64,000 nt of DNA from Dysidea avara (Eukaryota > Porifera > Demospongiae > Dictyoceratida > Dysideidae), in the NCBI RefSeq assembly GCF_963678975.1, contig NC_089273.1, positions 4,799,788 to 4,863,787 of the forward strand, written 5' to 3'. Below are positions 24,601 through 38,672 of the stretch, in pieces. The notes below the pieces were generated by a model, which ran no database searches, had not been told where the DNA came from, and was given only the letters and a program-made list of their open reading frames with translations. The stretch's first letter is position 1, and every line of letters starts with the position of its first letter. The translations under genes and the position numbers were made by a program.

Positions 24601-27600
24601 AGAGTCAATAACTTACATATATGGGTAGCTTGTATACAATCACTGGATGGACTGGACTACTGGGCTCAGGTATTTTCCCTTTTCTACCAAATAATAGCTA
24701 GACAGTCAACATACACCACTGAATTTAGTTGACCCCATGACCATATTTTGTATTTAGGATGCACGGTTGGAACCAGGGTTTGGGAGGGAGTGGGGAAGGG
24801 AGGGGTACACCAGGATATTAAACTTCTGGGGGATGTAGAAGCTAAAGTTATTTCATATGTCTCCAGAATGAATATTTGATGTAGAGTGGTTTTATGCAAA
24901 TAATACTGCTTTCGAGGATTTTCAATATAGTCAGTAGTGTTAAGTGTAGTGACTGTTCTATTACAGTATTTTACTGACTGCTCTATTAGAGTATTTTGTA
25001 TTTTTTTTGTTTGAGAAGGGAAGCCCCCCCTTGAATCCGCCACTGGGAATGTGGGATACATGGTTACTACAACACTAAATACATAATAATGTACTGTATG
25101 GTTTGTACTTCATAATAAGATGAGTGGTAGTCATACGATGGAAGTTATTCCAAGAGATTTGTTATGCAAATTGCACACAATCCTAAGATGAACAGGCTGT
25201 ACCAAGTAGACAGGTTCACGTGCATATTTTACATTCAATGTAGCAATAGCTACAACCAGTTGCACAAATATATGCTAAAAAAAACTGAGTCCAGTAGTCC
25301 AGTCCACTAGTCCATACAACTATTTAGACTATGGTACAGTTCATTTACAGGTTTACTGAACACTTAGTCACCTGACATGCTCACCTACACATGTTCATTT
25401 AGTAACCCGCCCTCAAGCAATTTTGTACATGATAAATAATTATAACACAAAGGCACACTGCATTACTTGATAATACTGTAATACTCTTCTTCTCCGTGTT
25501 CCACAAATAATTATGGACAAATAGTAGACTAAACAGCGTTATGTACTGTACGTTGCTCTAGCCGTTACTTTGGTTACTGGCCGAATAATTACTTTGGTGG
25601 GCGCTGTAAGGACTTCAGGAAGAAACTGTTCCGTTGTTCTGCATTGCTCTTTCACTCCACACTCATGCTCTGGCTATAAAGGTATGTACTTTAAACCAGA
25701 GTCTAAACAAGTTAGACACCGCGACCAACACAATTTAGTAACCCCTCTGGCCCTTAGTAGCGCCCTTGCTTCGCTTGGGACGCTACAGCCTGAGGTTACT
25801 AAATCGCTTAGTTCCCTTGGTCTTGGTGTCTAACTATTACATGGGTAAGGGGTGCAAAATTTATTTATGCAACACTTTCACACCTCAAATCAAAGGAATT
25901 CCAGAGGGTACAATTTGCCTTGTTTACAGGGAGACAACTAAATGTGCACCAGTGAGATGTATCGTGGAAAGTGGTTGCACTTCAAAAGAGCAAGCCAATT
26001 TCATCAAAACAAGTATAGCCTTTATGTGGATGAGGTATGTATAGCGGTACCACCCTGTTTGTTTTATAAAGGCTCAGACTGAAATTGATTATGGGAATAA
26101 ATTAATGCTCACATGACTACTATTATGACGTGAAGTGGTGCCACAGGAACCACTCAGATGAAGGTGTTTCAGTGCCCTTGCCATTCTATGAGTTGGGAAA
26201 CATTAGTAAAAGGTGAGAACTAGTCACGGACCACACCCAAATTACAGATAACATGAGTTAACTACTCTATAATGAAGCTTACCACTTTAAGTCTTTAGTA
26301 TACGTTGTAATTAGTCTTTAAACAACGCGATAACATTAAAACACTTGTAAATTCCCTGAAATTTGTCCAACTCGACTTTTTCAGTGATATCTTTAGGAAT
26401 TTCCATTCATTATAACAATCATAGTTACTATGTTATGTGCTGCCTAGCCATAATCGAATCTTTCAGGCATGCATTTACATAAAAAGAATCCAGCAGTTGC
26501 ACTCATGGATGATCACTCACCAGTACAGGCTATTAGCCTGAAATGAAAGTGTTTAATATTAGCTGTAACATGGGCACTTGGGATTTGCCTGATATATACA
26601 TTATGACGGCAGCCTTCGGACTTTGGGCATATATATCAGGAAAATCCCTCATGCCCATGTTACAGCTATTACATACACTGCAATAAACAGAGATTTGTTC
26701 AATTACTCTAATAGAGTTGACAAAATACTTTAACAGAACGGTCAATTTAATGTTAGATAATTGACTCTCACTCTACTCCAACTCAAACAGTGTTTAAACA
26801 TCAAAAAAACTTATTATCACTTATCATGATGACGTATTGTACCACTAGTAATATGTCAATGTTATGGGTCACTTACAATGAATACAAAGGCTTTATCTCT
26901 GGACACATCATACAGCTCAAAACAGAGAGGAAATCTTGCAATCCTTCCATCTGTTTGAAGATCGTCCACCTATTAGAAGTTTAAATAAACAATTTGGTGC
27001 TATGTATTATATTTTATTGTAATTTCATAATTACAGTTGCTAAGGAAAGGTACCTTCAACCACAAATGCCCAGAGGCCTTCTCAGCTCAAAATATTGTAC
27101 ATGTATTATGCACGTTACATGCAACCTACAGTTAGAATCTTCTGAACATGTATGTTATTGGTATTAACAAGAGTATATAATGGGGGAGCAGGGCGGATAC
27201 AGGGGGGGGGGGGGGGTCAAGGGAAAAATTTTTAGTATACCAAGATTGAGATACTCTAATAGAGCAGTCACAGTATTAGAGCAGTGTGTAGTGACCTACA
27301 TATTTAAAGATTTTTATGTACTTTATCAGCGATAAATGCATAGTTGGTGAGGTGGGCAGCTATTGCGTTGGCTGTGACCTTTTTTTTTGGTCTCACCTTA
27401 CCAAATCAGAGTGCCTCAGTTCATTATGACCCCCTTTTCCATACGTCTGGGGAGGGAGTGTTGAACTGCACTATACACTATGAAAAATGAGCCCGTAAAA
27501 TCATTTAAATGACTCGGTGATTTGTGTTGATTGGTGAGTAACTATAAGTACTGTGGGCATGCAGACAAGTTACATGCATGTATTGTTACTACGGTTATCT

Positions 27601-28874
27601 AATGGTTACCACCTTGCTATGTACGTATTGCTGACTATGTACTTGGGAACACCTACAGCATGTAGAAACAACAGTTTTGACTTACCAAACTATTTCTCAC
27701 TGTTTTATTCTGTACTTATAATCTAACAACCAAACCTTGGTTTTCATTGTGGGATTCTACATGCAACACACATGTATACTACAACATGCACATATGCACT
27801 ATATATCATGTACGATGGTCATTGCATACATGGTACATGTGTGTACCCCTCACTGTAACATACATGTTGCATGATAAGTACATGCACTTCACATACACAT
27901 AACACTCATGTTACAGTAAACATGCAAGGAAGTCACATGGTACATGCATGGAAGTCACATGGTACATGAATGCAACATGCACAATATTTCAAGCTGGGTT
28001 AGAACTACTTCCTGAACTGTTATATATGTATAGTTTGTCTATTTTATTTCTTTACGAAAACTCTCTTAACAAAGCCTTGAGTGATGCCCTTAATTTTTAT
28101 ACACATATGAGAGAGATACGCTCCATTTGGATTCAAAGGTTAATGCAATTCTCCTGCTCTACATTGCACCCACTGTCTAAATTGTATTCTAAAAATACTG
28201 CTGTCCACACCCAAATACTAAAAATTCACAATCACTTTAACCCAACTTGTAACCTGATACATACACACAATATTACGTACAGTCAACACAACATTATATA
28301 CACACTCACAATAATGTGGTTCTGGTACACATATTGATCTTCTTTCTTCTTTGTGATCATCAATATTCCTTCAAACAACAACAAGTGTCTCTCTGTGGCC
28401 AAGTGGATTGCAGCAGTTGACGTCTTGCTACCAAGAAACTTGAATGTTCCCTAACACAAAAAAAACAACACAAATCTTTGTACACTAGGGACCTGTAAGA
28501 AAGCTAAAATACTGGAATAACAGTGAGTACGAATCTTAATTGACAACAATACTTCGTTGAAAATCTCAGTTGAAAGGTCATCTTTCTGTACAGGCCAATT
28601 TTACATAACTCTTTAAGTGAAGAATTTATACAGTAATGCATTGGTTTAAAGAAGCCATTCGGTTAAAATCTCAGCCCAAAGAGGTGACCAGTTAGCCAGG
28701 TTTAACTGTATGACACAGTACAAGCAGCCAACATTTTCTGAAGTACTCACAGGAAGTGTCTTCTGGTACTGTATAATACGACAGTCTTGGCATATTGTCT
28801 ATCAAATCTACCTGGTACATACACTGCATGCGTATGTAAGAGTTTACCTGGTGATACTTTTCAAACTTGTATAT

Positions 28875-28914
<40 letters not shown>

Positions 28915-28951
28915 ACACACACACACACAGACACACACAGACACAGACACA

Positions 28952-29038
<87 letters not shown>

Positions 29039-32000
29039 TGGAATACATATGTACTTTCTGCTGGAATTTTTACCAAAAAGACAACAATAAACTCCTCCCC
29101 AACAAGGAGAGAGAGAACCACCAATACAGTATATTCAGGGTATAGGTATATGCTACACATTTACTAACAAGCCGTACCTGTTCCACAAGATCTCCATAAG
29201 TCAGTAGATCATTACCCTGTAATAAGTGGATACATACTTATAATATTATGAACAAGAAAAAGTGCAAAAAGTTATTAAAGTAAAAGTCCACTTGTAATGT
29301 ATGTACACAACTAAACAAATAAACAGGCTACACCAAATGAATTACATACCTCCCATCCTATTAATTGTGATTGTATTTCCTGTGAAGTAAACAACAAACA
29401 ACTAAACACCAACAATAATGTACATACACAACAACTTTGTGAAAGGCACTTTACCCACACATTTTACATGTCAGCAACCACAATGTAATAACAGTTGAGG
29501 TTTCTTATCATTCTCTTTATATCAAAGTGTAGTCAAAGACTGTGGCTTCACTTTAGGAAAATTTCATCTAAAGAACATTAAGGTCTCACAAAGTTGATAT
29601 TTATTTCACCCTTAGTACTTAGACGTTGTATGTATTTGGCACCTACATACAACATGGCCAACATTATTTCAGGTCCACAGTATTTGTACTAGTGTATTAC
29701 AGTTAGTGGTGACTGCTACTAAACAAATTGTATAAAGATGTGTATGTGTTGTGTACTCTTTTACCTGTACTAGTAGACTGGTCTCATAACTTTTCTTCAC
29801 TTCGTTGATGTGCTCAGCTACTTGTGTCATGGTACTAGAAGCTGCCTGTAAGGAAGTAGTAAAAGTTATGTAAGTACTAGGCTACAATACTGCTGTAGTT
29901 AATACAGTGGATCATGTTTTCTATAACGGAAATTTTGCGACTGAGAACATTTGACTTAGATTACAGTAGCTGTAAGCCTGCAACAAAATGAGGTTGTCCT
30001 CTTTCAGAGGTAAACTGAATGGAGACAGACCTGTTGGGACCAAGCAGTGGTGGAGGAAATAGTTGATATGACGGGGGGCTGACCAGGGGCGGATCCAGAC
30101 TTATGGTCAAAATGAACTGAGGCACTACAATGTCTCTGGTTTGGTAAGGTGAGACCAAAAAAAACCCCAAAAAAACACCAAAAAGGTCATAGCCAGCTGA
30201 CAATAGCTGCCAACCTCACCAGCTACACATTTATAGCTGATAAACTACATAAAAATCCTTACATAGCTCACTTAACACTGCTCTAATACTGTGACTGCTT
30301 CACTAGAGTGACTGCTCTATTAGAGTATCTCGATCTTTATCATGGTTTTCAACCCCACTCCAAGAAGGATAATTTTGGCGTGATATCATTCTCTAAGCCC
30401 CCCTCAGCAGATCAAGGGGGGAGGTACGGCTCCCCTCCCCTTTCTGCCACCTATGGGACCAAGATGTATTGTTGTGTTTATAATAATGAGGTTTAATTTA
30501 AATATGGTCAATAATTTGGAGAAGTTGTTATGTATTTTACCAGAGTTCTTGGTGGATGAAAGCGGCCATTACCATGATCTGTTAGGTTCTCCTTTTGTTC
30601 AATACACTCCTATGGAACTACGTATATTCCATTCAATATACACAGCACCCTGGCATGCCACTTTTAAGCATCCATTGTATACTTCTATTTGTGGTTCTGT
30701 GTCAATGTCCTATTTAATGCCCACTGAGCTATGGTTTATTCATCATTATTGTGTTCTATGCAGAGTTGTTACAAGGTAAACAAACCATAATTATTACATA
30801 TGTGAAAACTGCAAAACAACATAACATTTATCTTTTCCATTATTTTTACAACTCCCTTCCAACACATGTCCTCTCACATATGCTAATTCTAGCACAAACT
30901 TTAATGGAGGCTCCAATCTACTGTTTCTAAACTGCTATAACTTACAAAACATACAATATAATCCTATATCAAATTACTCGCTATAGAACAAGCAATTTGA
31001 TAGTTGTGTAGTTGTTGTTTACACAACAGCAACCACAAGACCATTATATAATGTTAAAGTGCTAATATCAGCCTGAGTGAAACAACACAAAAAATCTAAC
31101 AACTTATCAGTCTAGTACTGTTTATAATCACGTGGTAAACATCGCTAACCTGAACCAACTAACTCCCAAGTCCGGTTTTCAGACGTTTGAGCAAGTGTGC
31201 ATGCGCGTGTACCCTGTATACGCAAAGCCACTGATTCGAGGCATACAAAAGTAGCTACACACCACTGTAACATCTCATCACTGTTTCTCTACATTAGTAG
31301 TGCCACTATTACTTTGAAGAATATAGTCCACAATGCTTAGTATCAGCAACCAAAAGTGTGCGAAGATGTAACCTTACCAACAATAGTGCATAAGGACCAG
31401 TTATCCCTGTTCCCATTCACTTAAGGGTGTGACCACTACAGGATAAGGTCAGGGGATACTAAAACACTTGACAGAATTACAAAGTGCACAGAAAGTGATG
31501 TTACAGGTAATTATTATCCATACAGCCATAATTATGGCAGTTGTGGTCGTGAGTGGGTTAATTAGGTAATGCAACTTTTGCACATTAAAAAAAAAAGTTT
31601 TTACTTCTGCTTAACCTCAACCACTTCCTTTCCATTCCCAGTGTAAATAAGATAGACAACACAGCAGTGATGACATGCATGATAAGCATGATGTGATCAG
31701 ATCTGCAAGAATCCCACATGTTAGCACAAGCCTACTTTTACAGTAAAATGCAATAAGCACAATTGGCAAAATATTTTCAAAACAGAATTTTTTTTTTTAA
31801 AACCAAAATTTTTTTGGGGTCACTATTCAGTGGACTGGACTACTGGACTGGATTTTTGGGTTTTGCAGATTCTATTGTTGGATTTATTGAGTTTTGTCAG
31901 TTCATGGTGTTGCAGCCCACCATTAAACCCTGAATACAGACAATGAAATGTACGAAAACAATTTTGCTACTGTTCAGTTATGCTGCTATACAGCATGGGG

Positions 32001-35000
32001 CTCTATACAGCACTTACTCCTTATCCTGTAATGCTGCTATGTGACAGTGATAGTGTTCCAGTTAATGATAATATCCTTAGAGCAACGTTAATGAGCAAGC
32101 TGTGTAGTCTTTTGTGGCAGCTACTATATGTATAGCGGCTTAGCACTGGCACTTATAATTTCTAATTGTTAAGCTCCTGTGTTGAATGGCCACAAAAGAC
32201 TACACAGCTCGTTTGTTGAGCTTGCTCTTCGTCAACTGGAAAGATGCTCGCTGATTAACTATCACTGTCATATAGCAGTATTACAGGGTAAGGAGTAAGT
32301 ATTGTATTGAGCCTCATGCTGTATAGCAGCATAACTAAACAGCAGTAAAATAATTAAAAGACAGTTTTTGTACATTTCACTGTCTGTATTCAGTGTTTAA
32401 TAGTGGGCTGAAGGCTACCAAACGGCAATTAACTGGAGAGACTGAATATCCATTTCTAACAAATATTTATGCTCACATGTGCTAAATCTAGAATGGCATT
32501 TAACCCTCACTGCCAAGCTCCAATCTACTGCTTCTAAACTGCTATAACTTACAAACAAGCCATACAAACAAGGAATTTTATAATTGTGTAGTTGTTGTTT
32601 ACACGACAGCAACCACAAGGCCATTATATAATGTTAAAGTGCAAAAATTAGCCTGAGTGAAACCAGTGGTTTATAATAATACGATAAACATCACTAATCT
32701 GTTGATAGTTGAAGTGATTATCTCCAAGTCTGGTTTTCAGATGTTTGAGCAAGTGCACATGTACGTATACAGTACAGACAAGGCCACTGCATACAAAAGT
32801 AGCAACACGCCACAATAGCCTATATAAGTAACCTGCCTGTAGTATTTATCTTCATTAGTAGTGCCACTGTGATGATGTAACCTTACCCACAATCGTGTAC
32901 AAAGAACCGGTTATCCCTTCATTAAAGAGCATGACCACTACAGGATAAGTGCAGGAGCTACTTCAACACTCAACAGAAACTACAGAGTGTTTACAGAGTG
33001 ATGCTACAGGAAATACCACCATATGGCAGTTGTGGTGGTGAGTAGGTAATACAAACCTTTGCACATTTAAAAATCTATTTTTACTGTAACCTCACAAGTG
33101 CTTAACCTCAATTATTTCCTTTGCATTCCCCAGTGTAGACAAACAGCAGTGATGACATGCATGCTCAGCATGAAGAACACATGAAGAACACATGAAGAAC
33201 ACATGAAGAACACATGCTGTACACAAAAATGATTTAAACATGTCTACAACAGCAGATATGTAAGGGAACTTACTACATAAACTTCGCACACACTTGCCGA
33301 CTGTATTTCAAACTTCATTAACTTATAACTCCTCACACTATTACATTCAAGTTCAAATAAACCTCTCGATGCCAGCTAGAGAATCTAGAGTACATAAATA
33401 CCGTATGGCTTCTATGAGATCAGTGGTGGCTAATGCCCAAATGATTTTTGCAGTCACATCAGCACAGAGAAAATAAGCCCGCTTTTTGGAAACGGTGCAC
33501 AAAAAGTATAGCACTATTGCCTTCTCTGCAATGTTCAATGAAGTAGAAAACCAACAGCATCATTAGTTTCCAGGTCTCGCACTTTATGGGTTGAAGATAT
33601 ACGTACCACTTAAAGCAAATATTGTACTTAGAGTGGGAGGATCAGAGTGCTGCTGTGTATTGTATTTTCCATACAGTACCAATTAGCTACATAACTGTAC
33701 TGTTTAAGTATTGCCTTGCCCGTGCTATGTATATGAAAAATAAAGCACTTGGCCTTGATGCTAATATAGCACTTGGCTTCGCCTCGTGCTTTTTTAACAT
33801 CTCAGTCGCACACCTCGTGCTTTATTTTTTCATATAGCACGAGCAAGGCAATGCTTTAAATGATTTATGGAACTTTCTAGTCGTGTAGCTTCACCATACA
33901 CTAGGACTCGCAATTAACACGTGTTGCAAGAATTACAGTATTAACAGCCTGGATGCACACAAACTAGTTTAACAAAGTAACTCACGCGTAGTCACCATAG
34001 TTTGGCATGGTAGACATTCATCACGTGTTCTGGCAGGTTTTGGTCACAACCCACAATCAATTCTATTGCAACACATGGTGAAGTATTCCATGATATCTCC
34101 AGGACTTGCCTGTTTACAATAACAAATGTAACAGCAACGTTACCTTCTCCCACCCATCATCGAAACATTTAGATATGTCTATAAAAGTAATCCAGTGGTC
34201 GCACTCATGTTGGCTGGGATGATTGACCACTCAGCGTGGCGCGGGCTATCAGCCTTCACCACCTTGTGTGATTAGTCATACTGGCATGAGAGCCGCGGGC
34301 TATTAGCCTGCACTTGGGCAACTGTGCTAATTGCCCACAAAGTGCTCTATTGCACCGCAAAGAGTGCTTTAATCGTACAATAAAGCACTGTTTGCCCTAA
34401 AGTGTACTTTATGTAATTTAAAGTACACTTTTTCCTTTGATCTCGTCCACACAAAGTTCTATAAGTCATATATACAGTTATGTGGATAATTGGGCAAATA
34501 CAGTACAGCTATGTGCATACGTAGCAGTCTTGCAAGAATGTTATGAGAATAATCAGCATGGATTGTCACATGTGTGACATTGTAAATCATTAAAACTAGC
34601 TAGATTAATCCTAGCTAACAGCTAGTTCTATGACTAGAAATAGATTACATGACACTTGACTTATAGTATGATCGCAGAAACTTGAAGCAATTCAATCTTG
34701 CATGTGAGATAAACACTGTTAGCAAGACCAGGAAGACACCTAAAGTACTGCATATGCTTGTGTGTTCAATACAGAACTTGGAGGGGGAGGAGAGCTGTAT
34801 TAGCCTCACAATCAACATGTGTGGGTGCTTCACCAGTAAATATTTGTGCAAATGTACTGTAGATTTTGTGCTGAGATCAGAACATTGATCCTAGAACAGG
34901 AAATGTTATTGCAGTAAGTACCTATAGCTTATGTTTGCTTTGATATACGTACATACCAAACCACATGTTTCTCAACCAAACCACATGTTTCTCAGCTGTG

Positions 35001-37433
35001 TTCACACGCTGAGCAAGCACTTACATGTATTTACCTGACTCAGCACATGTAGAGTAATATAAAAGGAATACAGAAATGTGGTGCATTTATTATTAGTATC
35101 GACAACGATTCACCTTCAAGTCTATTGTATGCCATCATGATGATGTTCATCACAATCGTTCTACTGTTAGTAATGGTGACAGTTGATGGTTGTCCTGTTG
35201 CTTCATTTGTTAATGAAAGTTGTTGTGAAGTCAAAGGAAATGAGTTCAAGTTTTCTACCTCCCTCAAGTCACATGTTTATAACATTACAAACTTTTGTGG
35301 AGATTGTGAACTGGTAGCTGAAGGATACTGTGATGCTATCACCGCTGGAGGAGGATGGCTGGTTATTCAGAGAAGACAAGATGGAAGTGTTGACTTTAAC
35401 AGAGACTGGATAGATTATGAAGATGGATTTGGTAGCCTGACTGGAGAATTTTGGTATGGTCTACGTGCCATCCATTGTCTTACCAATCGAGGACAGTGGG
35501 AGCTACGTATTGACTATACATTTACTAATGGAACAAAAGGTTATCTATCATACAGTAACTTTAGTGTAGGACCAGCCACTGAACAGTATCTATTAACCAT
35601 ATCAGGATTTGATGGAGTTACAGATGATCCATTTTACACTATTCAAAAAAGTTCTGTCTGGTCTTTGAATGGCTGGAAATTCACAACGAGGGATAGGGAT
35701 AATGATAGATGGAGTAGAAATTGTGCAGTACATAATAATGGTCTCAATGGTGGTGGATGGTGGTACAATCACTGCTCTGCTCTATATCTCAACCATCGGT
35801 ACAACTACAAGTATACAATACACCTCAATGGCCAGTATCATCCTCTACCATTCATAGAAATCAAAATCAGACCAAAGGATTGCATCATTTAACTTCATCA
35901 GTGATGATGTGTTATTTGACTTATTATCACGTAGCTATTAGTATTGTAATCACATCATGTACATTATAACATGGTAGTGTATTTTATTAGTGTTATTGTT
36001 GGAATATTAATTTTTCACTAATGTCACATATTGAATAATTGAAGGAGGGAAACGTTATTCAAAATTTAACAATATCTACCTTTATAAGGGATCTGCAATA
36101 CATATCGATACAGCCAATAAGTATCACGATATGATACTGTATTTAGAAATATCAAATATATCGAAGTTTCTAGTAGAACAGTCAGTGAACTGTCTGTAAC
36201 AGTGATCTACTGTAGATACTCAGCCTCTCTATTTATCTGTGCTATAAAATGCAATGTTCCAAGAAGCCATATACAAATACATGTGTAAAAGTGCTGCTTT
36301 TTTGGCTAAAATATTACTAAAACAGTAGCTATTAAACTTTAAGTATAAAGAACTGCACCACTAAAGCAGTAAACAGTCTGCTGTATATACTAGCCATCTT
36401 GACAACTCATCCAGACAAGCCTTTGTGGGAGCATCCGTTAAAATGTTTGTGGTAGCTAATTGTCTGGGTGGTGTAATAGAAGCAGGTATCCAGGTAGAGA
36501 TGTGCTTTTTCTGTTTTCATACTAAAAATCACATCAGAACACACTAGATATTTGTATACATAGTGAATGTAGAATCAGTGTTGGTTCTTTAAGGTACAGA
36601 TAAATTGGATATTGTTACAATTATTAGCTAATATGCCAGTCATAACTAGCCATGACCACTTCATTATAGTATTGTGATACAGTATCGCATTGAACAGTTT
36701 ATTGATGGTGATATACGTGCGTGATACACAAAATGCACTGTGCCGCAAAACGCTAACCTTCATTTCTTCCTTGCCATCCTCTTCAGGTTTGACACATTTG
36801 TTTAGTTGCTGTGACAAAAAGAACAATGACATGCCTTGATAAAATATACCTACCATCTGTATCAGCATGTTATATGGTTACCTACAGTAACACATACAAT
36901 ACAATGCAAACACAAGCGAGAAACAATGCACTTTTGTGTCAAGGAGGGCCAATAAGGCTAACTCTAAAACTTCTCCAAGTGAAAGGTTTATACCATTGTC
37001 TATCTGTCTAAATCAGTCAACTTCCTAGTAAGGCTGTGTACCCTCCCAAAGTAGCTCCATTGCTAACAGTCAAAACTGCTGGCAGTCACAGGTACTTAAG
37101 TCTCATCATTTTTTTCAAGTTAGAAATAATTATAGGAGTACACTGAAGTATACACAACCCTTCTTTTTCCACTAATGTATGTAATACACTGGAGAAGTCA
37201 TACAAAGTGTTTTATATTATGTTGTCTTAACGTTGTTCATACTTTAGCAAAATCTACTCCATAATAATAGGCCGGTATATATAGTACTTGTACGTACATT
37301 ACTCTGTATATAGAATTATATTGTAACAAAGCATACACACATACGAACATACACTGTGTACACACATGCACACACACATGCACACACACATGCACACACA
37401 CACGCACACTACATATTATACACATCACGCATG

Positions 37434-37464
<31 letters not shown>

Positions 37465-38638
37465 ACACACACCCACGCACGCACACACACACACACTACA
37501 TACATAGTCCACACTACATACCACACACATGCACACATGTAGTGTACACAAACACACACACAAACACACTACACTACACTACACACACACTAGGGATGGA
37601 ACAAAGCTCTGAAGGTTTTGTAACCTTCGAAGGCAGTTCTATCCTTACAAAGCTTCGTAGACATGGATACTGGCATGTACAGGTGTACAATCAGTAAAAA
37701 AGCCATGTGCTTCCTAGAAGCATGCAACCATCACTGATAAATTTGTATTTCAAGCAGATGTACATGCTAGCTAGAGCCTGTATAATAATAGTGTGAGACG
37801 ATATGGGTGCACACTTATCAACATGACATAACCAACAAAACTTTGGCACCTTTCTTGCAAGAAGCTTTGTAGGCTAAATTTGGCCTTTGTTCCAGGTCTA
37901 ACAGTAACACATACAAAGCAAAGCCTATGTTAGCAATGCAAAACACAGTTATTGCCACCAAGCAAACCAGTACTGGGATGCCTAAGCACAACTCAGGCAC
38001 TTGAGTCCTGTGAAGGTAAAACCCATCGGGGCAGGGTCACCCGTAGGAGGTCTCAGATAGAGAGGTCACGGAACCCAAAGTTCCACAACAATCCGAACAC
38101 TGTTAGCGATACAAGGACAGTTGGGCATTTGTTTCCCCAGTAAATGCCAGGTATCCATTGATGTTACAACTTGGTGGGCTGCTTCCCCAAATGACACCAG
38201 GCCACTAGGTCCCCCAATATACAGCTGGGTAGCGTGCGCATGTGTAGTGTGTGCACGTGTGTACACGTGTGTAGTGTGTGCGCGTGTGTAGTGTGTGTGC
38301 ATGTGTGCGTGTGTGTGTAGTATGTACGCGTGTGTAGTGTGTGCGCGTGTGTAGTGAGTGCGCGTGTGTAGTATGTGTGTGTGCGTGTGTAGTGTGTGTG
38401 TGTGTGTGCGTGTGTGTGTGTAGGGAAAGGCTAAAGCATCAGCCAAGTAATCAAAAAGATTCTAGGTTCGATGCCCGGTTGTGCCAATTTGGTATTGTTG
38501 TTTCCTTGAGTAAGAAACTTTACTCACACACTACACACACGCACACACTACACACATTACACTACACTACACACACACAAACACACACACATACACACCC
38601 CCACACCACACGCACACACACACACACACACACCCACA

Positions 38639-38672
<34 letters not shown>

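Noticed and set aside
27948..28337. 129-aa plus-strand ORF
   Set aside because: Its 3' part is antisense to RhoGEF exon 10, composition is biased, and there is no domain or promoter.
28692..29167. Several 60-126 aa ORFs rich in His-Thr or Cys-Val on both strands
   Set aside because: They are translations of the (CA)n microsatellite. The same applies to ORFs at 15479-15815, 37237-37697, 38066-38823, 41866-42319, 45933-46133 and 55829-56072.
36090..36700. A further hAT-like element suggested by GATACAG/CGATATG motifs
   Set aside because: I could not find matching termini or a target duplication.
38461..38475. tRNA gene
   Set aside because: Only a B-box-like GGTTCGATGCC is present. No acceptor stem or anticodon arm can be formed, so I call it SINE-like.
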